This document shows positions 13,831 through 23,524 of a DNA stretch of 53,715 nucleotides, one piece after another. Source of the DNA: Nitrospirota bacterium (GTDB lineage Bacteria; Nitrospirota; Nitrospiria; Nitrospirales; NS-4); the NCBI GenBank assembly GCA_005877815.1, contig VBOG01000035.1:1-53715 (forward strand). The letters are read 5' to 3'. The position numbers and the translations under genes were made by a program. Under the pieces are notes generated by a model that had not been told where the DNA came from, did no database searches, and saw nothing but the letters and a program-made list of their open reading frames with translations. How positions within the stretch are numbered: position 1 is the first letter of the stretch; each line of letters opens with the position of its first letter.

Positions 13831-14684
13831 CGCCCGTTGTGGCACCTCCGGCTGAGCGGTCGGCATCTCTCGGCAGCCCAGTTGACCCTATCCAGCAGGA
13901 AGCCCTTCCGCCTGACCCACCAGAGTCTGATGCTCCGCCGCCGAACAAGACAGAGATGCTCAGCCAACAGGTAAAAGACAAAGAGTTGGAATCGAAATTA
14001 GCCTCGGTGTCGCAGGACGTGCGGCGCCCTCCCAAAGCGCCCATCGAGACGCCGGCGGCGTCCTCAAAATTTTTCCCCGATATCACGCGGCAAGTGCCGG
14101 TGATTCTTACCAACGACACGACGGGCTCGATGAAGCAAATGGGTTTCTACCTGGCCAAGAAAGGCGACATCGTGTTGGTGGATATCGAGGTGCATCACGT
14201 TCCGGAAGCTGTGGGGCCGAAGATCATCGCCGACCAGCATTTCAAGGCCACGAGCGTGGAGACCTTTGAGACCGCCGTCTATGCGGCGGCACACGCCGTC
14301 CGCTACGATGTCCGTCACCTCAGAGCCCACCTTGAATTGAAAACCACCATACTCCAAAGCGGTGTTGCGATTGACGGGCCCAGCGCTGGACTGGGGTGGG
14401 CCATCGCGGTGGCATCGGCGATCTTGGGGGATTCGATCCGGCCCGACGTCTGTTTTTCCGGCACGATCAACTTGAATTTTGAGGTCGGACCCGTCGGCGG
14501 CCTCGAGGATAAAATCAATGGCTGCCGTCAGATGAAATATCAGGAACTCATCGTTCCCGCCGGGCAGCGGACCATGGACCTTGCGTTAAAGGGGATGGGC
14601 TACGACATGAAAATCACAGAGGTCAGGGCACTAGCCGACGCTTACCAGGTGGCAACCGGTCAACCGCTCCGTTCCGCACCGTAA
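13818..14684 (+). CDS. Lon-type (S16) protease-domain protein, C-terminal part
   Basis: Catalytic-type GVAIDGPSAGLGWAIAVASAIL and NFEVGPVGGLEDKINGC (Ser/Lys dyad) characteristic of Lon proteolytic domains. Confidence 0.75.
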   Translation: MGASPPVVAPPAERSASLGSPVDPIQQEALPPDPPESDAPPPNKTEMLSQQVKDKELESKLASVSQDVRRPPKAPIETPAASSKFFPDITRQVPVILTNDTTGSMKQMGFYLAKKGDIVLVDIEVHHVPEAVGPKIIADQHFKATSVETFETAVYAAAHAVRYDVRHLRAHLELKTTILQSGVAIDGPSAGLGWAIAVASAILGDSIRPDVCFSGTINLNFEVGPVGGLEDKINGCRQMKYQELIVPAGQRTMDLALKGMGYDMKITEVRALADAYQVATGQPLRSAP

Positions 14685-14699
14685 GACTCATCGCACAAA

Positions 14700-14730
14700 A
14701 AGGGGACCTCCATCGGCGGCCGGTCCCCTT
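14700..14730. terminator. Intrinsic terminator-like hairpin after the Lon-like gene
   Basis: AAGGGGACC (14700-14708) / GGTCCCCTT (14722-14730) followed by GGTTTTG; A-tract on the other side, so possibly bidirectional. Confidence 0.65.
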
Positions 14731-14744
14731 GGTTTTGTCAAGGC

Positions 14745-15089
14745 CTAGCGACCGAATGGAGGACTCGACTCCGACCCGGAGGACCCTCGGTTCTTGGCTC
14801 CCGAGATTTTCCGTACATAGTCCGCACTGCCGTCGGGCGCGATCGATGCCTCCACCTGATCGCCCACTTTCGGCGATCCTTCCCACTTGGTGTCTTTGTC
14901 CACGCGGAACGTCACTTCTCTTCCAGCCGGATCTTTCACGGTGTAAATGTCCCCTTGAATCCTGTCCAGCTGTCCCGTGATCTGCCCGGACGGGGCCGGA
15001 CTGGCGCTGATCGTTGGGTCTAAGGCATAGGCAGCGGCCCCCCAGCTCAGTATCGCGGCAAGCGCAAAAAGACCGATGTGCTTCTTCAT
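14745..15089 (-). CDS. Small exported protein, possible DUF5666/OB-fold-like
   Basis: Signal peptide MKKHIGLFALAAILSWGAAAYA; ITGQLDRIQGDIYTVKDPAGREVTFRVDKDTKWEGSPKVGDQVEASI. Confidence 0.7.
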   Translation of the reverse strand: MKKHIGLFALAAILSWGAAAYALDPTISASPAPSGQITGQLDRIQGDIYTVKDPAGREVTFRVDKDTKWEGSPKVGDQVEASIAPDGSADYVRKISGAKNRGSSGSESSPPFGR

Positions 15090-15376
15090 ATGGGATCCTC
15101 CCGGTTGTCGATGGCCAGGACTTTACAGAAGGCTAACTTTCGAATCTTCCGTCCTTTCGTAGGCTGTGTTTGTTCCACGCCAAAAACACTAGTGAACGCC
15201 ACGCACGCTTGGCTTGTCTTCTACCCTACGTGAGTGAGAGTACCTAATGCTTCTAGGATTCATACGCTGCCTTATCGCACGACATGCCGGTCTTCGGTAC
15301 CCTGAATGTACCCATCAATAGGTATTGCCGCGGGGTTCACGACTACATTTAGACAGATGTTTGGGGCAGGAAGGCC

Positions 15377-15634
15377 GTGCCGAATTTAGACACCGTTCAT
15401 CTCTCGGTCCTCATCTTGGTCGGCCCGGTGTGCAGCACCTCCTATGATGGCCAACGGGTGAATGCGTTGGTTGAGTCGCTGCTGAACCAGGGGTTTTCGG
15501 TGAAATTGGATTTCTATGGCGTGAAGTTGGTGACACCATCATTTTACGCGGCATCTGTTGGAGACTTGCAGTCCAGCCGGCCCAGTGCCTTTATCGACGG
15601 CAGGATTACCATCAGCGATTTATCGAGTCCGTAG
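15377..15634 (+). CDS. Small STAS-like (DUF4325-like) protein
   Basis: 85 aa, GTG start after AGGAAGG; VKLDFYGVKLVTPSFYAASVG resembles the DUF4325 'v.lDF.gV..it.SF' core. Confidence 0.5.
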   Translation: MPNLDTVHLSVLILVGPVCSTSYDGQRVNALVESLLNQGFSVKLDFYGVKLVTPSFYAASVGDLQSSRPSAFIDGRITISDLSSP

Positions 15635-15722
15635 TTCTAGTCATACCTCTTAAGTTCCCCTGCAATGTTTCTATCGTGCGCAGCACCAGAAGCAAAGCAT
15701 AGGTATATAATGGATCGAGAGG

Positions 15723-16817
15723 TTGCCGATGCATCAGGCCTTGGTCCTCGGCGCGGGCAAGATCGGATCGCTGGTTGCCTGTCTTCTGGCGGACAGCGGC
15801 GCCTATCGCGTGCACCTTGGCGACGTCACACTGGATGCGCCGAAGCGGTTGGTCGAAGACCTGGCGCTGGCCAATGTGACGCCCTGCGCGCTGGACGTGC
15901 GGCGTCCCACGATGCTCGAGGAATATCTCCTGGGCCATCAGTTCGACGCGGTTATCTCCAACCTCCCGTACTTCTGTAATGCCACGGTCGCGCAACTCGC
16001 GCGATCGCATCACCTGCAGTATTTCGACCTCACCGAAGACATCGAGGTGACCGCGCAAATCAAGTCCCTCAGCAGCGGAGCGGACCGGGCGTTTCTGCCG
16101 CAATGCGGCCTTGCGCCGGGATTCATCAGCATCGTGACCCACGAGTTGATGACCCATTTCGAGACGCTCGATACCGTCAAGATGCGGGTCGGCGCCCTGC
16201 CGGTCAATCCCAGCAACGCGTTGAAATATTCGCTGACCTGGTCCACCGACGGCTTGATCAATGAATATGGAAATCCGTGCTATGGGATTGAAGGGGGACG
16301 CGTAGCGACTCTGCAACCCCTGGAGGGATATGAGACCATCGAGCTGGATGGCCTGCTGTACGAAGCCTTCAATACCTCGGGGGGATTGGGCACATTGGCG
16401 GAGACCTACGCCGGCCGCGTGCGGACGATGAACTACAAGACGCTCCGGTATCCCGGACATTGCGAAAAAATCCAGTTGCTCATGAAAGATCTGAAACTGA
16501 ACGAAGACCGCGAGACCTTGAAGCGGATTTTGGAGTCGGCCGTTCCACAGACCCTGCAGGACGTCGTGTTGATCTATGCGTCGGTGACGGGGACTCGGCA
16601 GGGAGAGCTGTTTGAAGACACGTATGTCAAAAAGATCTACCCCCAGAAGATTCACGGTCGGCTGTGGTCGGCGATCCAGGTCACGACCGCGTCCGCGCTC
16701 TGCAGCGTCGTAGATCTGGTGCTGAACAAGCCCGCGGCGTACCAGGGGTTCGTCACACAGGAGACCTTTCCGTTGGCCAATGTGATCGGCAACCGGTTTG
16801 GAGCGTGCTTCCGGTAG
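15723..16817 (+). CDS. Saccharopine dehydrogenase-like oxidoreductase
   Basis: QALVLGAGKIGSLVACLLADSG Rossmann motif; LPQCGLAPGFISIVTHEL; LNKPAAYQGFVTQE. Start TTG 15723 or ATG 15729. Confidence 0.8.
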   Translation: MPMHQALVLGAGKIGSLVACLLADSGAYRVHLGDVTLDAPKRLVEDLALANVTPCALDVRRPTMLEEYLLGHQFDAVISNLPYFCNATVAQLARSHHLQYFDLTEDIEVTAQIKSLSSGADRAFLPQCGLAPGFISIVTHELMTHFETLDTVKMRVGALPVNPSNALKYSLTWSTDGLINEYGNPCYGIEGGRVATLQPLEGYETIELDGLLYEAFNTSGGLGTLAETYAGRVRTMNYKTLRYPGHCEKIQLLMKDLKLNEDRETLKRILESAVPQTLQDVVLIYASVTGTRQGELFEDTYVKKIYPQKIHGRLWSAIQVTTASALCSVVDLVLNKPAAYQGFVTQETFPLANVIGNRFGACFR

Positions 16818-16826
16818 GATGGAAGT

Positions 16827-18344
16827 ATGAACGTCCTCAAGGAATTAGGCATCGAGGCGGTGAATGCGGGGGGCAGCTCCGGCTCCGATTGGTGGAGCCG
16901 TCCGAGCGATGCCGGCGTGCTCGATTCCATCAACCCCGCGACCGGCGAAGTCATGGCCAGCGTGAACCTCTGTTCGGCGGCGGATTATGAACGGTTGGTG
17001 CAAGAGACGACCAACGCCTTTCAGCAATGGCGCATGGTGCCGGCTCCGAAGCGCGGCGAACTGGTCCGCTTGGTCGGAGAGGCGTTGCGGGAAAAGAAAG
17101 ACGTCCTGGGGACCCTCGTCGCGATGGAAGTCGGCAAGATCAAGGCCGAGGGTGACGGCGAGGTGCAGGAAATGATCGACATGGCCGATTTTGCCGTGGG
17201 CCAGTCCCGGATGCTGTATGGTCAGACCATGCATTCGGAGCGGCCGCATCATCGGATGTATGAACAATGGCATCCGCTCGGCCCGATCGGGGTGATCACG
17301 GCGTTTAATTTTCCGGTGGCCGTCTGGGCCTGGAACGCGTTCGTCGCCGCCATCGCCGGTGACCCCGTCGTGTGGAAGCCGTCGCCCAAGGCGTCGCTGT
17401 GCGCCGTCGCCGTGCAGCACATCTGCAATGCCGTGATGAAGCGGCACGGGTATGCCGGCATCTTCTCGCTCTTCATCACCAACACGGCGAAACTCGCCGA
17501 AACAATGGTGCGCGATCAGCGATTGCCGCTCATCTCCTTCACCGGGTCCGTGCCGGTGGGGCGCCACGTCGCGGAGGTCGTCGCGCAGCGGTTGGGGCGC
17601 ACGCTCCTCGAGCTCAGCGGCAACAACGCCATCATCGTGGATGAAAGCGCGGACCTCGACTTGGCCGTGCGCGCGATTGTCTTCGGGGCGGTGGGGACCG
17701 CGGGACAGCGGTGCACCACGACGCGGCGCGTGTTCATCCATGAGTCGCGGGCAACCGAGGCGGTGAACAAGTTGATCGCCGCGTACACACAGGTGAAGAT
17801 CGGCAATCCTCTCGACACCAAGGTGCTGATGGGGCCGCTGATCGATCACGCGGCCGTGGAAGCCTATCGCTCGGCACTGGGAGAGGTCAAAAAAGAAGGC
17901 GGCGAGATTCTTTGCGGCGGCCGGGTGCTCCCGGGACCGGGCTATTTTGTGGAGCCGACGATCGTACGGGCGCAGAACCGGTGGAATGTCGTGCAACGGG
18001 AGACGTTCGCGCCCATTCTCTATGTCATGACGTTTCGGACGATCGAGGAGGCCATCGCCATGCAGAACGACGTTCCGCAAGGCCTGTCCTCGGCCATCTT
18101 CACCAACGACCTTCGCCGCAGCGAGCGGTTTCTGTCGGCGGCGGGGAGCGATTGTGGGATTGCGAACGTCAACATCGGAACGTCCGGGGCGGAGATCGGC
18201 GGCGCGTTCGGAGGCGAGAAGACGACGGGCGGCGGCCGGGAGGCGGGATCGGATGCCTGGAAGGCGTATATGCGGCGGCAGACGAACACGATCAATTGGG
18301 GCACCGATCTTCCCCTGGCCCAGGGCATCACGTTTGACGTGTAG
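16827..18344 (+). CDS. Aldehyde dehydrogenase, ALDH7 (alpha-aminoadipic semialdehyde dehydrogenase)-like
   Basis: [67 protein letters not shown] typical of the ALDH7 subfamily. Confidence 0.88.
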   Translation: MNVLKELGIEAVNAGGSSGSDWWSRPSDAGVLDSINPATGEVMASVNLCSAADYERLVQETTNAFQQWRMVPAPKRGELVRLVGEALREKKDVLGTLVAMEVGKIKAEGDGEVQEMIDMADFAVGQSRMLYGQTMHSERPHHRMYEQWHPLGPIGVITAFNFPVAVWAWNAFVAAIAGDPVVWKPSPKASLCAVAVQHICNAVMKRHGYAGIFSLFITNTAKLAETMVRDQRLPLISFTGSVPVGRHVAEVVAQRLGRTLLELSGNNAIIVDESADLDLAVRAIVFGAVGTAGQRCTTTRRVFIHESRATEAVNKLIAAYTQVKIGNPLDTKVLMGPLIDHAAVEAYRSALGEVKKEGGEILCGGRVLPGPGYFVEPTIVRAQNRWNVVQRETFAPILYVMTFRTIEEAIAMQNDVPQGLSSAIFTNDLRRSERFLSAAGSDCGIANVNIGTSGAEIGGAFGGEKTTGGGREAGSDAWKAYMRRQTNTINWGTDLPLAQGITFDV

Positions 18345-18366
18345 GCCGGACGAGAAAGGAGCGGGC

Positions 18367-18927
18367 ATGGTACGCGGGGCGGAATTGGATGCCGTTATCG
18401 AGGGAATGCTCACGGACTACCTGGCGAAAAACCGGGCGGCGAGAGTCTTGCGTGATGCGCTCGACGAGGCGGGGGTCGGCTTCCGACCCGTGGTGGATCA
18501 TCTGACGATCCGCACATTGGACATCGATCAGCGCGCCGATGAATTCGTCCGCTTGGGGTATGGGTTTTCGGAAACGCTGAACTATGAGGATTGGTTTGCC
18601 AAGGTCTATCGCACCACGGGCTATCCGGCGTTGTTTGTGGATCAGGCCTATCGTGACGATCGTGGCAAGACGAGCATCATTCCCGGGTGGGTCAAAAAGT
18701 TCGGCCACGATGTGTTTCACCATATCGCGGTCCGCGTTGAAGACATCGAGCAAGCCATCCGCCAACTGAAAGCCCGGGGCGTCACCTTTGCCGGTGAGGT
18801 TGTCGGCGCCCGAGGCGGGGAGCTCCGGCAGATCTTCACGGCGCCGGAAATCGTGGACGGCCAGCCCTTCTCGGTTCTTGAATTGACCGAACGCCATCGG
18901 GGCTACCAGGGCTTTTCGCCGCCGTAA
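18367..18927 (+). CDS. VOC/glyoxalase-fold protein, possibly DUF1338/2-oxoadipate dioxygenase-like
   Basis: VDHLTIRT...FHHIAVRVEDIEQAIRQLKARGVTF...VLELTERHRGYQGF. Start set after the ALDH stop (ATG 18367). Confidence 0.65.
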   Translation: MVRGAELDAVIEGMLTDYLAKNRAARVLRDALDEAGVGFRPVVDHLTIRTLDIDQRADEFVRLGYGFSETLNYEDWFAKVYRTTGYPALFVDQAYRDDRGKTSIIPGWVKKFGHDVFHHIAVRVEDIEQAIRQLKARGVTFAGEVVGARGGELRQIFTAPEIVDGQPFSVLELTERHRGYQGFSPP

Positions 18928-19044
18928 GCCGACAGCCTCATGAAATCCACGGTCGTGGCGCGCTAGCCTGGAGGCCCCGGTATGACCCCACGTGTTGAAT
19001 ACGTAGTTCGTTCGAGGAAATAACGGCGCAAGAACTGCCTTGGC

Positions 19045-19281
19045 GTGAAGCTCTATGTGAATTGGGTGAGAAAGGACATTGCGGAAGATCTCCTTTGGCG
19101 ACTGTTCTCGTTCTATGGGACGGTGAAATCACTGCAGCTTGAGCTTGCGCGCGATATTCACGGGACGCCCATCGGCACCGCCATCGTCGAGATGTCTCAC
19201 CCCATGGAAGTGCAAGAAATCCTCTGCATCGAAGATCGGCTCTACGGCGACCTCCTCCGGATCGAAGAATCGGTGAATTAA
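19045..19281 (+). CDS. Small RNA-recognition-motif (RRM) protein
   Basis: KLYVNWVRKDIAEDLLWRLFSFYGTVKSLQLELARDIHGTPIGTAIVEMSHPMEVQEIL has RNP2/RNP1-like layout; GTG start. Confidence 0.65.
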   Translation: MKLYVNWVRKDIAEDLLWRLFSFYGTVKSLQLELARDIHGTPIGTAIVEMSHPMEVQEILCIEDRLYGDLLRIEESVN

Positions 19282-19297
19282 GCGCGCTCCCTCTCCT

Positions 19298-19480
19298 GGT
19301 CATTGCGCTACTGAGCCTGATGCTCTTCAGTGGGTTGTGACTGTCTATGCCACCGTCCGGGAAGAACCCAGAAGCCTATGATTTCTGAAGAGATCCGGAA
19401 AGCCGCGTGACCTGCTCACTGTCGCGGGCGTTTGGCAACAGCCGCGACAGGAGTCCCCAAACGTGCCGTATATCTACTGG
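19298..19480 (+). pseudogene. Degenerate copy of the 20451-20650 segment (small membrane ORF plus hairpin)
   Basis: GGTCATTGCGCTA...TATGCCACCGTCCGGGAAGAA...GAGATCCGGAAAGC...CTGTCGCGG...CCGCGACAGGAGT...TATATCTACTG shared with 20451-20650; reading frame interrupted by TGA and indels. Confidence 0.7.
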
Positions 19481-19562
19481 CTACCAAGGTAGGCAAAATA
19501 TTTCATTGACATTACGTATAGCGGGGCCCATGCTATCTTTCCCTCACTGAGAGGGATTTCGT

Positions 19563-19982
19563 ATGAGCAGGCTGCACGTCAACGGCCTCCCACCTGAAGT
19601 CACCGACAAGCACCTTCGAGACCTGTTTGAACAGTTCGGGCCAGTGGCCTCAGCGAAGATTGTTTGCGGCCTCGATGGGAACAGCCTCGGATTTGGCATG
19701 GTCGAAATGTTTCATGCGGAGGATCTTGCGGAGATTCTGACGACCAAGGACAAGCTTGCCATCGGTGGCAAGCGGCCTCACATCTGGCAGGTTTCAGAAA
19801 CCATCGGAGAGGTGATTCACACCAAGCGTCATGGTCTTCATGTCGAGAAGTGCAATGGGAAGTGGTATGTCTTCCAGCTCAATGAAGGACACTTGCAATG
19901 GTGCCGGGAGTTCGCCAAAGAGGATGATGCGCGTCACTACTATAGGCAAACGACATCACACCAGACGATCCTGCCTTCCTGA
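19563..19982 (+). CDS. RRM-domain RNA-binding protein
   Basis: RLHVNGLPPEVTDKHLRDLFEQFGPVASAKIVCGLDGNSLGFGMVEM (RNP2 LHVNGL, RNP1-like LGFGMVEM) plus an additional C-terminal segment. Confidence 0.85.
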   Translation: MSRLHVNGLPPEVTDKHLRDLFEQFGPVASAKIVCGLDGNSLGFGMVEMFHAEDLAEILTTKDKLAIGGKRPHIWQVSETIGEVIHTKRHGLHVEKCNGKWYVFQLNEGHLQWCREFAKEDDARHYYRQTTSHQTILPS

Positions 19983-20102
19983 AAGACTTTCTCGGTTCCT
20001 ACTTCATCCCGTTAGTTCCTTCCGAATTTAATCTGCGGCTAATCTTCCTCTAATTTATCGGCGCTATCCTAGGTTTAGGAACATTCACCAAGGAGGCGCA
20101 CC

Positions 20103-20420
20103 GTGAAAATGTCAGTCCTTGCCATTGGAGCTGTTGCATCGTTCTTGGCCTCAAGTCTCGCTCTTGCGGCTCCGCCTGCCCATGAAGGCTACCCGTATGG
20201 TGGAAAAGGCGGAGAACTCTACGGCCAGTCTGCTGAGAGGGAAGCCACAGAGGCGGCGAACAAGGAATTCCTCGGCGGATACCCGAACGAGCTAAAGTCC
20301 GCCGAAGACAACAGCCGTCTGGGGATACAGCAAACCAATGATCCCCGCCATCCGGCGCATCCCGGCTATCCGTACCGCGACCAGACGGCAAATACGATTC
20401 CGCACGCGCCGGCCCGGTAA
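20103..20420 (+). CDS. Small exported protein of unknown function
   Basis: RBS AAGGAGG; signal peptide MKMSVLAIGAVASFLASSLALAAPPA; HEGYPYGGKGGELYGQSA and HPGYPYRD segments. Confidence 0.7.
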   Translation: MKMSVLAIGAVASFLASSLALAAPPAHEGYPYGGKGGELYGQSAEREATEAANKEFLGGYPNELKSAEDNSRLGIQQTNDPRHPAHPGYPYRDQTANTIPHAPAR

Positions 20421-20442
20421 CGGCAGAAAGGAGGTGCCGACC

Positions 20443-20580
20443 GTGAATCAGGTCATTGCGCTATTGACGTTGATGTTCTTCATGTGGATCGTGGCGGTCT
20501 ACGCCACCGTCCGGGAAGAGCCTGAGGAGAAGCGTATATCTCCTGAAGAGTCTCCTCAAGAGATCCGGAAAGCTGCCTGA
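20443..20580 (+). CDS. Small (45 aa) single-pass membrane protein
   Basis: GTG start preceded by AAAGGAGG; MNQVIALLTLMFFMWIVAVYATVREEPEEKRISPEESPQEIRKAA. Confidence 0.6.
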   Translation: MNQVIALLTLMFFMWIVAVYATVREEPEEKRISPEESPQEIRKAA

Positions 20581-20594
20581 CCTTACTCATCTTG

Positions 20595-20629
20595 CCTGTC
20601 GCGGTTGTCGAACGCGCAGCCGCGACAGG
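20595..20629 (+). terminator. Hairpin after the 45-aa ORF
   Basis: CCTGTCGCGG (20595-20604) / CCGCGACAGG (20620-20629), perfect 10 bp; no clear U tract. Confidence 0.45.
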
Positions 20630-20827
20630 AGTGCCGTTATATCTACTGAAAGACGGCTCCCGTACGCGGTGTGAAAACAAGACGTTAGAAACGCGTCGCG
20701 TCGCCGGAACCCTTCTGAGGATTCTCCAGGTGAGCCCGACCAACGGCAAGACAGTGTTAGCGGTATCAGCGTCGAAGCATCTGTACGGGAGACGATTTTG
20801 CCAACGTACCGCCTCTTCGTGCCGGCT

Positions 20828-22099
<1,272 letters not shown>

Positions 22100-22122
22100 T
22101 CAGTTCCGTGAGTTCAGGAAAA

Positions 22123-22148
22123 GGGGACAGATCCGAAAACCTGTCCCC
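22123..22148 (-). terminator. Hairpin between metK and ahcY; on the minus strand followed by TTTTCC
   Basis: GGGGACAG (22123-22130) / CTGTCCCC (22141-22148), 8 bp perfect, T-tract on the metK transcript side. Confidence 0.6.
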
Positions 22149-22172
22149 CTGCATGGCAGGCTGTGATAAGGG

Positions 22173-23324
22173 TTACTTGCCGGCTTCTTTCTTGAGGATC
22201 TTCGCCTTGTCGGTCTTCTCCCACGTGAATCCGGGCTCGGTCCGACCGAAGTGCCCATAGGAGGCGGTCTGTTTGTAGATCGGCCGGAGCAGCTTGAGAT
22301 GATCGATGATGCCGCGCGGGGTCATCGGGAAATGCTTGCGGACGAGCTTGTCGATGAGCTCAATGGACACCTTTTCTGTATCCTTGGTATGGATGAGGAT
22401 GGACACCGGTTCGGGGATACCGATGGCGTAGGCCAACTGGATCTCGCACTTGTCGGCGAGCCCCGCCGCGACGATGTTCTTCGCGATGTAGCGAGCCATG
22501 TACGAGGCGGAGCGGTCCACCTTGCTCGGATCCTTGCCGGAAAAGGCGCCGCCGCCGTGGCTGCCGACGCCGCCGTAGGTGTCCACGATGATCTTGCGGC
22601 CGGTGAGGCCCGTATCGCCCATCGGTCCGCCGGTCACGAACCGGCCGGTCGGATTGATGTAGTGCTTGACGCTCATCGCATCGTAGATCTTCGCCGGCAT
22701 GACCGGCTTGATCACCTTCTCCATGACATCCTGCTCGATCTTCTTGGTGGTGATGTTCTCATCGTGTTGGGTGGAGACGACGATGGTATCGATGCGCACG
22801 GGTTTGCCGTTCCGGTATTCCACGGTGACCTGCGACTTGCCGTCCGGCCGCACCCACGGGAGAATGTTCTTCTTGCGGACTTCGGCGAGCCGCCGCGTGA
22901 GCTTGTGCGCCAGCACGATCGGCATCGGCATCAGTTCCGGCGTTTCGTTGCTGGCATACCCGAACATGAGCCCCTGATCGCCCGCGCCGCCCGAATCCAC
23001 GCCCATCGCGATGTCCGGTGATTGCTGGTGGATGGCCGTCAGGACGGAGCATGTCCGGTAATCGAATCCCCAGGTGGCGTCGCAATAGCCGACGGCCTTG
23101 ATCGTCTCCCGAATGATGTCCGGGATCTCGACGTAGGCTTTGGTGGAGATTTCCCCGGCGACGAACGCAATGCCGGTGGTCAGAATCGTCTCGCACGCGA
23201 CCCGCGACCGCTTATCCTTGGCGAGAAGGGCGTCCAGGATGCCGTCGGAGATCTGGTCGGCGATCTTGTCGGGGTGGCCTTCGGTGACGGATTCGGACGT
23301 GAACAGGAAGTTGTTGTGGCTCAT
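22173..23324 (-). CDS. metK: S-adenosylmethionine synthetase
   Basis: [59 protein letters not shown]. Confidence 0.98.
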   Translation of the reverse strand: MSHNNFLFTSESVTEGHPDKIADQISDGILDALLAKDKRSRVACETILTTGIAFVAGEISTKAYVEIPDIIRETIKAVGYCDATWGFDYRTCSVLTAIHQQSPDIAMGVDSGGAGDQGLMFGYASNETPELMPMPIVLAHKLTRRLAEVRKKNILPWVRPDGKSQVTVEYRNGKPVRIDTIVVSTQHDENITTKKIEQDVMEKVIKPVMPAKIYDAMSVKHYINPTGRFVTGGPMGDTGLTGRKIIVDTYGGVGSHGGGAFSGKDPSKVDRSASYMARYIAKNIVAAGLADKCEIQLAYAIGIPEPVSILIHTKDTEKVSIELIDKLVRKHFPMTPRGIIDHLKLLRPIYKQTASYGHFGRTEPGFTWEKTDKAKILKKEAGK

Positions 23325-23524
23325 TCGTTGGTCCTCTATATCGCTCGGGTAAAGTCCTATTGGAGTTAGCTGAAGCGGCCTCAGGTTATCGGGGGAAGTC
23401 CCTGGTTGTCAAGGGGAATTTCATTGTTTGAATGGTCCGAATGCGTCGGTGATTCCCTTGACCGCTCCGCGGTCCAGCTTGTAGAATGATCCCGTATTTC
23501 TTCTCCCGTACTAACGGAGCATTG

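Noticed and set aside
13800-13850. Programmed -1 frameshift slippery heptamer
   Set aside because: No canonical X-XXY-YYZ heptamer in the correct frame; an indel in a G run is simpler, so recoding is left only as a possibility.
22251-23021. 256-aa plus-strand ORF opposite metK
   Set aside because: Antisense shadow ORF opposite a clear metK.
23325-23485. Possible SAM riboswitch upstream of metK
   Set aside because: Read the leader on the minus strand; no recognisable SAM-I/II core or terminator-antiterminator arrangement.
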